Positions 24,814 through 34,243 of a DNA stretch of 64,000 bases are shown piece after piece. Position 1 is the first letter of the stretch; the number at the start of each line of letters is the position of its first letter. The notes beneath the pieces are model-generated. The model worked only from the letters and a program-made list of their open reading frames with translations, made no database searches and was not told the DNA's origin. A program made the position numbers and the translations under genes. Source of the DNA: Leptobacterium sp964389205 (lineage in GTDB: Bacteria > Bacteroidota > Bacteroidia > Flavobacteriales > Flavobacteriaceae); NCBI GenBank assembly GCA_964389205.1, contig CAYMDH010000008.1:27696-91695 (forward strand). The letters run 5' to 3'.

Positions 24814-27225
24814 ATGCAGACAAAAACTAAAACCACACAAAACTTATCATTTGAAGATTTTAAAACTCAAGTACTCAACGACTATAGAACAGCTGTTATT
24901 AGTAGAGAGTGTAGTCTTTTAGGAAGGCGAGAAGTTCTTACTGGTAAGGCTAAGTTTGGAATTTTTGGTGATGGGAAAGAAGTGCCACAATTGGCAATGG
25001 CTAGAGCCTTTAAAAATGGAGATTTTAGAAGTGGTTATTATAGAGACCAAACTTTTATGATGGCTATTGAAAAATTAAACCCTCAATTTTTCTTTGCTGG
25101 TTTATATGCGCATACAGACATAGAAGCCGAACCAATGTCTGCAGGAAGGCAAATGGGTGGTCATTTTGTAACACACAGCCTTCAAGAAGACGGAAGCTGG
25201 AAAGATTTAACAGCACAAAAAAATAGCAGTGCAGATATCTCCCCTACTGCTGGTCAAATGCCTCGATTATTAGGGTTAGCTCAGGCCTCAAAAATTTATA
25301 GAAACGTAGAAGGTATTGACACTACTAATTTTTCTGTAAATGGAAATGAAGTAGCTTGGGGAACTATTGGAAATGCGAGTACTAGTGAAGGCTTGTTTTT
25401 TGAAACAATAAATGCAGCTGGTGTTTTGCAAGTTCCTATGGTTATTAGTGTATGGGATGATGAATATGGAATTTCTGTTCATGCCAAGCATCAAACTACT
25501 AAAGAAAACATCTCAGAAATTCTAAAAGGATTTCAACGTGATGAAAATAATAATGGGTACGAAATTTTAGTTGTAAAAGGTTGGGATTATCCTGCTTTAA
25601 TTGAGACGTACGAAAAAGCTGCTACAATAGCTAGAGAAGAACATGTGCCCGTTTTAATTCATGTCATTGAACTTACACAACCACAAGGACATTCTACATC
25701 TGGTTCACATGAGCGTTATAAAAATGAAGCTCGCTTAACTTGGGAAAAAGAAAATGATTGTATTGTAAAAATGAGAGAATGGGTTATTAGCAATGACCTT
25801 TCAACAGATGAAGAACTTACCGAGTTAGAAAAAACAATCAAAAAAGAAGTTAGAGATGCTAAAAAAGAAGCATGGTCTAATTTCTCTAATCCTATAAAAA
25901 ATACAAAAAAACAAGTAGTAGATTTATTAGACACTGTAGCTAGTAAAAGTGCTAACAAAAGTTTTATCAATAAGCTAAAAAATGACCTTATTGCTATAGA
26001 AGAACCAAATAGAAAAGATGTACTTTCTATTGCTAGAAGGGTTTTTCGTTATCTGCTTGAGGAAGCTTCTAATGAAAAGGAAGCATTAAAAAACTGGATT
26101 GATAATTTTTATCAAGAAGTACAACCCAACTATAGCTCTCATTTATACAGCGAAACTAGTTCAAAAGCTACTGAGATAAACGAAGTAAAAGCATCTTATG
26201 ATAATGATGCCCCACTAGTAGATGGACGTGTCGTATTAAGAGATAATTTTGATGCGTTATTTAGCAAACACCCTCAAGCTTTAATTTTTGGAGAAGATAG
26301 TGGAACTATAGGAGATGTAAACCAAGGCCTAGAAGGCTTACAAGAAAAATATGGAGAGTTAAGAGTTTCGGATGCAGGAATTAGAGAAGCTACGATACTT
26401 GGACAAGGAATAGGAATGGCAATGAGAGGTTTACGTCCTATTGCAGAAATTCAATACCTTGATTATATTCTATATGCATTACAAATAATGAGTGATGACT
26501 TGGCAACCTTATTGTATCGTACTGTGGGGAAGCAAAAAGCCCCCCTTATTATTAGAACCAGAGGACATAGACTTGAAGGAATATGGCATAGTGGCTCTCA
26601 AATGGGAGGTCTTATTCATCTATTAAGAGGAATATATATTCTAACTCCTAGAAATATGACAAAGGCTGCTGGTTTTTATAATACGCTTATGGAAAGTGAT
26701 GAACCTGCTCTTATTATAGAAAGCCTTAACGGATATAGACTTAAAGAAAAGTTACCTTCAAATATTGGCACTTTCAAAACACCTATAGGCGTTGTAGAAG
26801 TTGTAAAAGAAGGAGTAGATATAACGGTAGTTTCATACGGATCTACCTTGCGAATTGTTGAGCAAGTAGCAAAAGAACTTTTAGAAGTAAACATAAATGT
26901 AGAAGTTATAGATTGTCAAAGTCTTCTGCCTTTTGATATTCATCACGATGTAGCAAAGAGTGTTAAAAAAACAAATCGTCTTTTGGTTGTAGATGAAGAT
27001 GTTCCTGGTGGAGGTTCTGCTTATTTATTACAAGAAATTGTAGAAAAGCAAGGTGCTTATGAATATCTTGATAGTGCTCCTCAAACATTAGCAGCCCAAA
27101 AACATAGACCAGCCTATGGTACAGATGGCGATTATTTTTCAAAACCAAATGCCGAAGATATTTTTGAAAAGATTTACGATATAATGCACGAAGCTAATCC
27201 TGCTTCTTACCCTAAACTTAGATAA
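24814..27225 (+). CDS. Fused alpha/beta 2-oxoacid dehydrogenase E1 (branched-chain type)
   Basis: A thiamine-diphosphate E1 component, with the alpha domain (about 1-340), a linker helix region, and the beta domain (about 470-803) fused in one chain. It probably decarboxylates branched-chain 2-oxoacids for acyl-CoA and odd/iso fatty-acid synthesis. The ThDP motif reads TIGNASTSEG, with N where most E1 alpha have GDAST or GDG, and the closing part is VWDDEYGIS rather than NN-Y-IS. The beta part has FGEDSG, then DAGIREATILGQGIGMA and IIRTRGHRLEG. The ATG at 24814 is chosen over the TTG at 24790 from the promoter position. No E2 or E3 lies nearby. A PLP dehydratase follows 19 bases later. Confidence 0.88.
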   Translation: MQTKTKTTQNLSFEDFKTQVLNDYRTAVISRECSLLGRREVLTGKAKFGIFGDGKEVPQLAMARAFKNGDFRSGYYRDQTFMMAIEKLNPQFFFAGLYAHTDIEAEPMSAGRQMGGHFVTHSLQEDGSWKDLTAQKNSSADISPTAGQMPRLLGLAQASKIYRNVEGIDTTNFSVNGNEVAWGTIGNASTSEGLFFETINAAGVLQVPMVISVWDDEYGISVHAKHQTTKENISEILKGFQRDENNNGYEILVVKGWDYPALIETYEKAATIAREEHVPVLIHVIELTQPQGHSTSGSHERYKNEARLTWEKENDCIVKMREWVISNDLSTDEELTELEKTIKKEVRDAKKEAWSNFSNPIKNTKKQVVDLLDTVASKSANKSFINKLKNDLIAIEEPNRKDVLSIARRVFRYLLEEASNEKEALKNWIDNFYQEVQPNYSSHLYSETSSKATEINEVKASYDNDAPLVDGRVVLRDNFDALFSKHPQALIFGEDSGTIGDVNQGLEGLQEKYGELRVSDAGIREATILGQGIGMAMRGLRPIAEIQYLDYILYALQIMSDDLATLLYRTVGKQKAPLIIRTRGHRLEGIWHSGSQMGGLIHLLRGIYILTPRNMTKAAGFYNTLMESDEPALIIESLNGYRLKEKLPSNIGTFKTPIGVVEVVKEGVDITVVSYGSTLRIVEQVAKELLEVNINVEVIDCQSLLPFDIHHDVAKSVKKTNRLLVVDEDVPGGGSAYLLQEIVEKQGAYEYLDSAPQTLAAQKHRPAYGTDGDYFSKPNAEDIFEKIYDIMHEANPASYPKLR

Positions 27226-27244
27226 TTATTTTAATACATTAACA

Positions 27245-28186
27245 ATGATCCCTGATAAAAAGGAAGTAACTGCAGCTTTAAAAAGAGTTACTCCCTATGT
27301 ACACAGGACTTCCGTTCTTAGTTCTAAAATGCTTAATGAAATAAGTGGAGCGAAATTGTTTTTTAAATGTGATAATTTTCAACGAGCAGGCTCTTTTAAA
27401 ATAAGAGGCGCTACCAATGCTATTTTACAATTAACAGAAAAACAAAGAGCTAATGGTGTAGTTACTCATTCTTCGGGCAATTTCGCGCAAGCACTCTCGC
27501 TAGCAGCAAAAGCACTGGGGGTAAAAGCTTATATTGTAATGCCAAATACAGCGCCAGAAGTAAAAAAAGCAGCTGTTAAAGGATATGACGGAGAAGTTAT
27601 TGAATGTGAATCTACATTAGAAGCAAGAGAACATGCAGCTTTATTAATTTCTAAAAAGTATCATGCCACTTTCATTCATCCTTCTGATGATATAAATGTT
27701 ATATTAGGCCAAGGCACTGCTGCTATAGAACTATTAGAAGAACAACCTGATATCGATATTATTTTGACACCTATTGGTGGTGGTGGCCTTATAGCGGGTA
27801 CTGCACTAGCTACACATTATTACGGCAGTAATTGTATTACTATTGGAGGAGAACCTTTGGAAGTAGATGATGCATACCGATCGCTAAAAAGTGGGAAAAT
27901 TGAAACTAACATAACTGTTAATACCATTGCAGATGGTCTTAAAACTCAATTAGGAGATGCTAACTTTCCTATTATAAAAAAGCATGTATCATCTATCATT
28001 CGTGTTACTGAAAATGAAATTATTGATGCCATGAAACTCATTTATGAACGTATGAAAATTATAGTAGAGCCTTCATCAGCAGTTCCATTTGCAGCATTAT
28101 TATCAGATAAGAAACAATTTGAAGGAAAAAAAGTAGGTATCATCATTTCTGGAGGAAATGTTGATCTTGGTAAGCTCCCTTTTTGA
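27245..28186 (+). CDS. Threonine/serine dehydratase-like PLP enzyme
   Basis: A 313-residue fold-type II PLP enzyme. The PLP lysine is in GSFKIRGATNA near residue 53, the substrate loop is SSGNFAQA, and the phosphate-binding glycines are GGGGLIAG near residue 178. It lacks the C-terminal regulatory ACT-like domain of biosynthetic IlvA, so it fits the short threonine/serine ammonia-lyase or serine racemase group; which substrate is used cannot be told. It begins 19 bases after the branched-chain-type E1. If it makes 2-oxobutyrate from threonine, the two genes would be consecutive steps, since E1 enzymes of this type accept 2-oxobutyrate (inference). Confidence 0.82.
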   Translation: MIPDKKEVTAALKRVTPYVHRTSVLSSKMLNEISGAKLFFKCDNFQRAGSFKIRGATNAILQLTEKQRANGVVTHSSGNFAQALSLAAKALGVKAYIVMPNTAPEVKKAAVKGYDGEVIECESTLEAREHAALLISKKYHATFIHPSDDINVILGQGTAAIELLEEQPDIDIILTPIGGGGLIAGTALATHYYGSNCITIGGEPLEVDDAYRSLKSGKIETNITVNTIADGLKTQLGDANFPIIKKHVSSIIRVTENEIIDAMKLIYERMKIIVEPSSAVPFAALLSDKKQFEGKKVGIIISGGNVDLGKLPF

Positions 28187-28208
28187 TTCTTATAATATAC
28201 AAAGTAGA

Positions 28209-29471
28209 TTAATTTCTTTTTCTTCCTTTTATTAAAACATCAATAACATCTGGTCTGGGATTAGTATAATCAAGTTTAATTTTCCCTTCATCTGTCAATG
28301 ATATACTTGCAGGAATAGTATTTGTTGTTAAATACCATCCGCTAGGCATCACAACGCTATTCCTATTTCTTCCAAAAGAACGATCCCATATTAATTCTCC
28401 TTTATATATCAAATACCTATTTGGGTCTGTATACGTTTCCTCAATTCGTAAGCGTGTAGATGCTCCTTTTTTTACAGGATCAAACCATATAACTACAGCT
28501 TCTGTTTCATCGGTAATTCCTCGCACTTCTATTCCTTTATCGGTAATCTCTTTTCCTTGTAGTGTTTCTACTTTAAGGTTTTCTCCTGTATCTAATATTT
28601 TTGCAGATGGATTACTAGCTTTACTACCCGTACGTACAATATTGACATACTTATTTACTCCAGTACGAGTTTCTGTGTAATCGTGATATAAACGAAACGA
28701 ATGTGTTTCCGGTTGCTGCATAAAATATACAATTTCTCTATTTTGAAATGCTCGTTCTGTAAATTGATAGCTTAATCGCGCTTTGTTTTTATCTCTTCCT
28801 TGGGGTGTGTTTTTATAGTTAGGCCAAGGATGCGTTTCGTTATTTTTTATTTTAGAAACATTTTTTAAAGGACGTGCTTTTATAAGCAAAGGAACCGCTG
28901 AAACGCCATCATTAAGAAAACTAACTTTGATACGCCCAGAGGTTTCTATAGAAACTTGAGAAGGATGATTACATCCTATCACTTCATAATTAACAGGAAG
29001 CACAATGGCATTTCTTTTAATTCCTAATGATCTATTAAACACAATAACATCATTATCTTCTGTATAATAACTTTTAGTATCCTTATAGGTTTTGTCTATA
29101 CGAATACGAGTTTCTCCTCCTTCTGGTACTGGTCTAACTAAAGATATTTGAAGATAGTCTGTATCTTCATTCGCAGATGAAAGCCCATTGTTTTTCGCTA
29201 TTTTTCCAGTAACAATATCCCAATTTAATTTTTGCCCAGAATATAGGTCATATACTTCATCTACCTTATGTTCACTACCTTTTCGCAGGGTATTCCAATA
29301 GTAAGTACTTCCGGCTTTTGTAGCACTCACATCGTAAATTATCCTAAAACTTTGTGAAACCGGATCTAGTAATTCATAGCGGGTATATGAATCTGATTGT
29401 GTTTGTTGTCCTATAAATTGTATACTTATAAAAAGGCAGAAGCAAAGCAATATTTGTTTTTTAAAGATCAT
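28209..29471 (-). CDS. Secreted hypothetical protein with an internally duplicated domain
   Basis: A 420-residue protein with a signal peptide (about 1-21, ending FIGQQ). Two copies of one domain are evident, about residues 30-200 and 240-420. Each has a strand pair with SFRIIYDVSATKAGSTYYWN or SFRLYHDYTETRTGVNKYVN, an RxGS, a P-GxxTRLRI(E/D)(E/K)TY-D block, an ERSLGIKRNAIVLP-like block (DRSFGRNRNSVVMP in copy 2), and a closing hydrophobic strand followed by I-(K)GR. I do not recognise the family. It lies 24 bases after the penicillin-acylase-type gene and is probably in its operon. Location is likely periplasm or surface. Confidence 0.75.
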   Translation of the reverse strand: MIFKKQILLCFCLFISIQFIGQQTQSDSYTRYELLDPVSQSFRIIYDVSATKAGSTYYWNTLRKGSEHKVDEVYDLYSGQKLNWDIVTGKIAKNNGLSSANEDTDYLQISLVRPVPEGGETRIRIDKTYKDTKSYYTEDNDVIVFNRSLGIKRNAIVLPVNYEVIGCNHPSQVSIETSGRIKVSFLNDGVSAVPLLIKARPLKNVSKIKNNETHPWPNYKNTPQGRDKNKARLSYQFTERAFQNREIVYFMQQPETHSFRLYHDYTETRTGVNKYVNIVRTGSKASNPSAKILDTGENLKVETLQGKEITDKGIEVRGITDETEAVVIWFDPVKKGASTRLRIEETYTDPNRYLIYKGELIWDRSFGRNRNSVVMPSGWYLTTNTIPASISLTDEGKIKLDYTNPRPDVIDVLIKGRKRN

Positions 29472-29494
29472 TTTAAATATGTACTAACTGCGTT

Positions 29495-31681
29495 TTATTT
29501 TCTTTTTCCTGGATGATAGGTTTCTTCTGCTCTTTTCTCTACATCTTCTTTGTAAAAAGCTACTTCTTTAAATTGCATATCTGCATAGCGTTGTGCCTGA
29601 TCTCCAAAATGTGAAGATTCTGGATCACTACTTTGCCCACCAGCTAATATCGTTTTTGCTTTTACCTGATCTCCAAACTCTACAGCAGCTACAAAACTAT
29701 TTCCTCTGGTTCCATATATTTTTTTAGTATCATTGGTATAACTAACACCATAAGCAGCTAATGCTCCCCAACGACCTGATGCAAAACCAACTGCTATGCT
29801 TGGTTTATTATCATCAAATGCTTGGCGAATGTCTCCATTTAATCGTTGATATCTATTTACTTCACCCCATGGAGTATTCCAAGAACCAAAATCTGTATTC
29901 ATTTTAGTAATTACTTCTTCAAATATGTCTAAACGTTCATTTATAGGAGAATTAGAACCCAAATATGTCATTAATTCCATATCACTAGTAATAGTTTTTG
30001 GTCGTCTCCCTTTACGCCCATAGTGTGTACCGTAAAAATGAGCCAAAGACATCGCTACAGATTCTTTAGAAGATTTATAATCCCAATTTCTTAAAATATC
30101 AATAGCTTCTTTTAGTTTAGGGTTTTTAATTTTATAATCATCATATGCAGTAACTAAACCAGGTATTAGCGCTTCAAATGCTGGAAGAAAAGAATCATGT
30201 GCCATGGCTATAACATTGTCTAGAGTATATCCGTTTTCTTTTTTAGAACTTAACAAGTCAATAGCATGTACTCCTCTAAAATTTTCCCTGTCTATAGACA
30301 TATAGTTAGGATAATCTTCTTTTTTAGGGCTAAATTCTAAGGCAGCAGTATAAGGTGTTGAATTACAATTCTGCAACCATCCATTTTCTGGATTTAACAA
30401 GTTAATAGTCTCATCTACAGGATGCAATCCATTCCAATCTGTTTTTGGATTACTTCCATCTACTGGGTTTCTATAATTAAAACTAGTATCTCTTTTTGGA
30501 ATAAAATTTCCATGAAAATAAGCTATGTTTCCCTCTGCATCTGCGTATACTGTATTATTAGAAGAATTTGTTCTAATATCCATCATTTTGCGAAACCCGT
30601 CATATCCGCTTTGTTTTGTTCTTATATACGATTGCTTTAAAGCATTTACAGGTTCCCACATCATAGCTGTAGCTGTCCATTGATCATCTGTCATATGGGT
30701 TACAGGACCGTGATGTGTATGATGCATAGGAAATGTTTTTTCTTTAATAGTATTTCCGTCTCTGTATTTTAATGTAACTTCTGAGGAAGTTACAGGTCTC
30801 ATTTCTTCACCATATTTATATAATAATTTGCCATCTATATTTACGATATCTTCTTTAAACTCATCAATAACATCTGTATAAGTAGAGGTATGCATCCATC
30901 CTGTTTTTTCATTGAACCCTTGATACACAAAAAATTGTCCCCAGGTTACAGCACCATAAGCATTCAATCCTTCTTCACTAACAACATGAACCTCTCCTCT
31001 AAAGAAAAAAGAGGTATGTGGGTTTATTAATAAAATGGGGTTTCCAGATGCCGTTAATTTTCCAGAAATAGAAATGCCATTAGATCCCTTAGGTTCTAAT
31101 TCTTCTTTTTCTTTTAGCATCGCTACCTTTTGTGCTTGGGGAATTTCCATATTACCTTCATAAAAAGCTTTCAATTTGGCAACAGATACACGTTCAATAT
31201 CACCTCCTATGGACCCTTCACTAAAATACATAGGCATCCAAGGCTCAAAATGTGTTAGTAGTTTAGGAGTCACTTCAGGGTGTGTATGTAAATAATAATT
31301 AATTCCGTCTGCAAAGGCATTACATAATTCTTTTAACCAATCTGGAGATTTTTCATAGTTTTCAATTGCTTTCTCTTCTGTCATAAATAATTTAGCTCGT
31401 AAATCACTATATAAGGCTTCTTCTCCTTCTACCTCTGCCAATCTTCCTGTTGCCCATATATAATTTTGTTCTACCCTATTAAAATCATCTTCACATTGTG
31501 CGTATAACAATCCAAAAACAGCTTCTGCATCTGTTTTCCCATAAATGTGAGGGACTCCATAATCATCTCTGATGATTGTAACATTTTCAGCTATTGACTC
31601 TAAACGAGAGATTTCTGAGTTGGTTTTTTTTTCTGTACAAGAAGCAACAATAATGATTAAGAAGAATAGTATTCTTTTCAT
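29495..31681 (-). CDS. Penicillin/acyl-homoserine-lactone acylase family lipoprotein
   Basis: An Ntn-hydrolase of 728 residues. The N-terminus is a lipoprotein signal (MKRILFFLIIIVASC, lipobox VASC, Cys15), so it is likely periplasmic or outer-membrane anchored. The small-subunit part begins VTIIRDDYGVPHIYG. The predicted autocatalytic site is KGSNGISISG near residue 200, where the Ser after Gly becomes the N-terminal nucleophile of the large subunit; most family members have GSN(N/A)W, so the residue after SN is not the usual one. The C-terminal half has the expected structure. Substrate unknown: beta-lactam side chains, N-acyl-homoserine lactones or other amides. The downstream gene encodes the duplicated-domain secreted protein. 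Confidence 0.87.
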   Translation of the reverse strand: MKRILFFLIIIVASCTEKKTNSEISRLESIAENVTIIRDDYGVPHIYGKTDAEAVFGLLYAQCEDDFNRVEQNYIWATGRLAEVEGEEALYSDLRAKLFMTEEKAIENYEKSPDWLKELCNAFADGINYYLHTHPEVTPKLLTHFEPWMPMYFSEGSIGGDIERVSVAKLKAFYEGNMEIPQAQKVAMLKEKEELEPKGSNGISISGKLTASGNPILLINPHTSFFFRGEVHVVSEEGLNAYGAVTWGQFFVYQGFNEKTGWMHTSTYTDVIDEFKEDIVNIDGKLLYKYGEEMRPVTSSEVTLKYRDGNTIKEKTFPMHHTHHGPVTHMTDDQWTATAMMWEPVNALKQSYIRTKQSGYDGFRKMMDIRTNSSNNTVYADAEGNIAYFHGNFIPKRDTSFNYRNPVDGSNPKTDWNGLHPVDETINLLNPENGWLQNCNSTPYTAALEFSPKKEDYPNYMSIDRENFRGVHAIDLLSSKKENGYTLDNVIAMAHDSFLPAFEALIPGLVTAYDDYKIKNPKLKEAIDILRNWDYKSSKESVAMSLAHFYGTHYGRKGRRPKTITSDMELMTYLGSNSPINERLDIFEEVITKMNTDFGSWNTPWGEVNRYQRLNGDIRQAFDDNKPSIAVGFASGRWGALAAYGVSYTNDTKKIYGTRGNSFVAAVEFGDQVKAKTILAGGQSSDPESSHFGDQAQRYADMQFKEVAFYKEDVEKRAEETYHPGKRK

Positions 31682-31805
31682 GAAATGATGGTTTAATTAG
31701 TAAAATTCTTTATGGCGGTAAAAGTGCAAGCTAAAGTACTAAATTTAATATACCGCTTCACGCCTAGTTTGTTAAATTCATAACAGAATAGTTGTTATAG
31801 CTACT

Positions 31806-32243
31806 CTAGTATTGAAAACTAAGAAGTAATAATATAATAAGTGTAAAAATCAGCAAAAAATACAAAGAATAGCGCAATATATATTTCCAAGCAAAGTTTT
31901 TTTCAAAGGTAGTTTTTACCAACATTCTATACCCATTATTTCTTACTTGTATAATTTTTGGAGGGTTTTTAAAATGAGCGTTTAATTCGTTTTGCAAATT
32001 GTAAATGGTTTCCTTTAGAGAATTTGCATTGATATCTGAATTATCCCAAATGCAATGAATCAATTCTTCATTGGATACTATTTTATTCGCTTGCTTTAAT
32101 AGAACATATGAGAGCGTTGCCAGACGTGGATTTAATATTAAATCTGCTTCGATACCGTTAGAAAGTACTCTAAGTTCTGGTGAAAGTATCCAATCACCAG
32201 CTTTAGCATATGTTTTTATAGTACTATTTCTATTAAATCTCAT
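31806..32243 (-). CDS. Membrane-anchored winged-helix regulator (ToxR/CadC-like)
   Basis: A 145-residue protein. Residues about 15-110 match the OmpR/PhoB-type winged helix: LNPRLATLSYVLLKQANKIV as the helix-turn-helix core, SLKETIYNLQNELNAHF as recognition helix, and the wing IIQVRNNGYRMLV. A single C-terminal transmembrane helix (about 124-143) follows, with no periplasmic domain after it, so the topology is cytoplasmic DNA-binding domain plus anchor, the reduced form of ToxR/CadC proteins. It lacks a receiver domain. It is divergent from a DUF3089 lipoprotein, with an 11-bp inverted repeat in the shared upstream region. Confidence 0.8.
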   Translation of the reverse strand: MRFNRNSTIKTYAKAGDWILSPELRVLSNGIEADLILNPRLATLSYVLLKQANKIVSNEELIHCIWDNSDINANSLKETIYNLQNELNAHFKNPPKIIQVRNNGYRMLVKTTFEKNFAWKYILRYSLYFLLIFTLIILLLLSFQY

Positions 32244-32289
32244 CTAAGAGAAAACTATTAATATTTATTTTAAGCATTTATAAAATGTT

Positions 32290-32297
32290 CAAAAGTA
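32290..32297 (-). promoter_or_regulatory. Candidate -7 element of the anchored regulator gene
   Basis: On the minus strand TACTTTTG matches TAnnTTTG, 46 bases before the regulator ATG. It overlaps the left arm of an inverted repeat, so a protein bound there could block its own promoter (inference). No clear -33 TTTG is seen at standard distance. Confidence 0.45.
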
Positions 32298-32331
32298 ACA
32301 TATTCAATGAAAGTGAAAAAATGTTACTTTT
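32291..32331. promoter_or_regulatory. 11-bp inverted repeat in the divergent regulator/DUF3089 region
   Basis: AAAAGTAACAT (32291-32301) and its exact reverse complement ATGTTACTTTT (32321-32331) are separated by 19 bases, with arm centres 30 bases apart, close to three DNA turns. The pair lies between the divergent winged-helix regulator and the DUF3089 gene, and the left arm overlaps a -7 element on the minus strand. It may be a binding site for the regulator or form a stem-loop. No binding evidence exists from sequence alone. Confidence 0.6.
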
Positions 32332-32373
32332 ATACTAATTGTTTTTGCAAAATACAGTGTGAATTTTTTATTT

Positions 32374-33387
32374 ATGAATCGACTCTTCCCTATTTCTATT
32401 TTTGTTTTACTGCTGTTAAATGCATGTAAATCATATCAACCAAACTATGTTTATAAAAATATTCCTTCTGAAAAGATTATGTATAACAAGCTAGAAAATT
32501 GGGCTGCACATCCTGACAAACAAGATCCTTCAGATCGTATTCCCGGTAAAGATTTATTAATAGATAATTTATTGTATAAAGCAGATGTGTTTTTTATACA
32601 CCCAACAACTTATACAGGTAGTAAAGGGCAAGATTTATGGAATCCATCAATTAATGATTCACTATTAAATGTAAAAACAGATGCTTCTTCTATTCTATAT
32701 CAAGCCAGTGCATTCAATAAAGCTGGACGCATTTTTGCTCCTAGGTATAGACAAGCACATTTACACGCCTATAGTACAAAATATAAGGTATCTGCTAAAA
32801 AAGCATTTGCATTGGCATATAATGACGTAAAGCAAGCTTTTGAATATTACTTAAAACATTATAATGAAGGACGCCCTATCATAATAGCCTCTCATAGTCA
32901 AGGAACTACCCATGCAGGACCATTAATGCGTGAATTTTTTGATGGAAAGTCATTACAAAAACAATTAGTTGCTGCTTATTTAATTGGGTTACCTGTCCCT
33001 AAAAATTATTTTAAAAAAATTGTTCCTTGTGAAAATCCTGATGATATCGGTTGTTTTACATCTTGGCGAACCTATAAAAAAGGATATCTTCCTAAAAACA
33101 GAGCCTTAGGTAATACAATTTTAGTTACCAATCCTTTAAGTTGGAAAACAGATACTATTTATATAAGTAAAGAAGCTAATTTAGGAGCCGTACTACGAAA
33201 ATTTGATGTTGTTATGAACGAAAGTGTAGATGCACAAGTACATAATGGGATTTTATGGGCTACAAAACCGAAATTTCCTGGTAGTTTTCTTTTTACTCGA
33301 AAAAATTATCATATCACAGATATAAATTTCTATTATTTCAATATTCGAGAAAATGCAGTGCTGCGGGTCAAAGCTTTTTTAAAATAA
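32374..33387 (+). CDS. DUF3089 lipoprotein (alpha/beta-hydrolase-like)
   Basis: A 337-residue protein starting at the ATG at 32374 (MNRLFPISIFVLLLLNAC); a GTG at 32359 would lengthen it needlessly. The lipobox LLNAC places it in the cell envelope. The DUF3089 pattern is clear: DVFFIHPTTYTGSKGQD, then FAPRYRQAHLHAY, ASHSQGTTHAGPL with the nucleophile-elbow-like S in SHSQG, and YLIGLPVP. The family is thought to be an alpha/beta-hydrolase relative; its substrate is unknown. It is divergent from the anchored winged-helix gene and shares its upstream inverted repeat, so may be its target. Confidence 0.85.
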   Translation: MNRLFPISIFVLLLLNACKSYQPNYVYKNIPSEKIMYNKLENWAAHPDKQDPSDRIPGKDLLIDNLLYKADVFFIHPTTYTGSKGQDLWNPSINDSLLNVKTDASSILYQASAFNKAGRIFAPRYRQAHLHAYSTKYKVSAKKAFALAYNDVKQAFEYYLKHYNEGRPIIIASHSQGTTHAGPLMREFFDGKSLQKQLVAAYLIGLPVPKNYFKKIVPCENPDDIGCFTSWRTYKKGYLPKNRALGNTILVTNPLSWKTDTIYISKEANLGAVLRKFDVVMNESVDAQVHNGILWATKPKFPGSFLFTRKNYHITDINFYYFNIRENAVLRVKAFLK

Positions 33388-33562
33388 TAATTTCTTTAAT
33401 TTCATAAATTACTTTTTGTTACTTCTTAATACGGGTATTTTTCCCCTTATTTGGAGTATAGCTAATTTATATTTGATAAATTCTAAGTTTATTAAGATAT
33501 TTTTTTTGATAAAATAGAAGGTATTATATTCTGTTTTACTGAATATTAATTGCTTTTTATTT

Positions 33563-34237
33563 ATGAATACTTTTCAAATCATATTAACCGTTTTTTTAGG
33601 TGTTGCAGGTTTTTTACCTGATTTGCTTGTTAAAAACAAAGAGAAAACAACAGCTGAGAGAAATGCATACAAGATTAAACTTAGTATTATTATTTTGATA
33701 AGCGTTCTATTACTAATAGATGGTTTTTATACAAAATACAGACAGCGAAGCATCATTAAACAGCAAGTATTGATAGAGAAAAAAGAAAAAGAAGATAGAG
33801 AACGTATTACCAAATGCAGCAATATAGTTACACAAATAATGAGAGCTTTTAGTGATCAAGAAAGTAATCTTAGTTCTTATGAAAATACTCTTTCAGATAT
33901 AATTGATACTAAAGAACTTTTAGAATACGAGGAAATTAATTCTAAATTATACAAACAAGGAATAAATGAATTACATAAATATGAGAAAGAACGTGATTTT
34001 TTAGCTAAAAAAATAAAAGAGGAAAAAGAACATCATTTAATAATTAATAACCTAGAAGAGTTTTATGTATTAACTAATAATTTTAATAAAAATGAAATTG
34101 CTTCTTCTTATAAGAATTATTATATCCTTTTAAAATCTGACGGCCCTTATACTGCAGAAGTGAATGCGTTATCTGAGAAATTTTCAAATATGCTTATAGA
34201 TACTCTCACTAAACTATCACATGATGTTTATAATTAA
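33563..34237 (+). CDS. Unknown membrane-anchored coiled-coil protein
   Basis: A 224-residue protein I do not recognise. Hydrophobic segments lie at about residues 4-22 and 39-57 (KLSIIILISVLLLIDGFY). They are followed by a long charged helical region (about 70-160) with repeated Glu/Lys/Leu patterns, then a shorter C-terminal helical part. It looks like a membrane-anchored coiled coil. Its stop lies six bases before the next gene's ATG, so the two are coupled. Codon use is like that of the neighbours, and no transposase or phage gene is near. Confidence 0.6.
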   Translation: MNTFQIILTVFLGVAGFLPDLLVKNKEKTTAERNAYKIKLSIIILISVLLLIDGFYTKYRQRSIIKQQVLIEKKEKEDRERITKCSNIVTQIMRAFSDQESNLSSYENTLSDIIDTKELLEYEEINSKLYKQGINELHKYEKERDFLAKKIKEEKEHHLIINNLEEFYVLTNNFNKNEIASSYKNYYILLKSDGPYTAEVNALSEKFSNMLIDTLTKLSHDVYN

Positions 34238-34243
34238 AACTAT

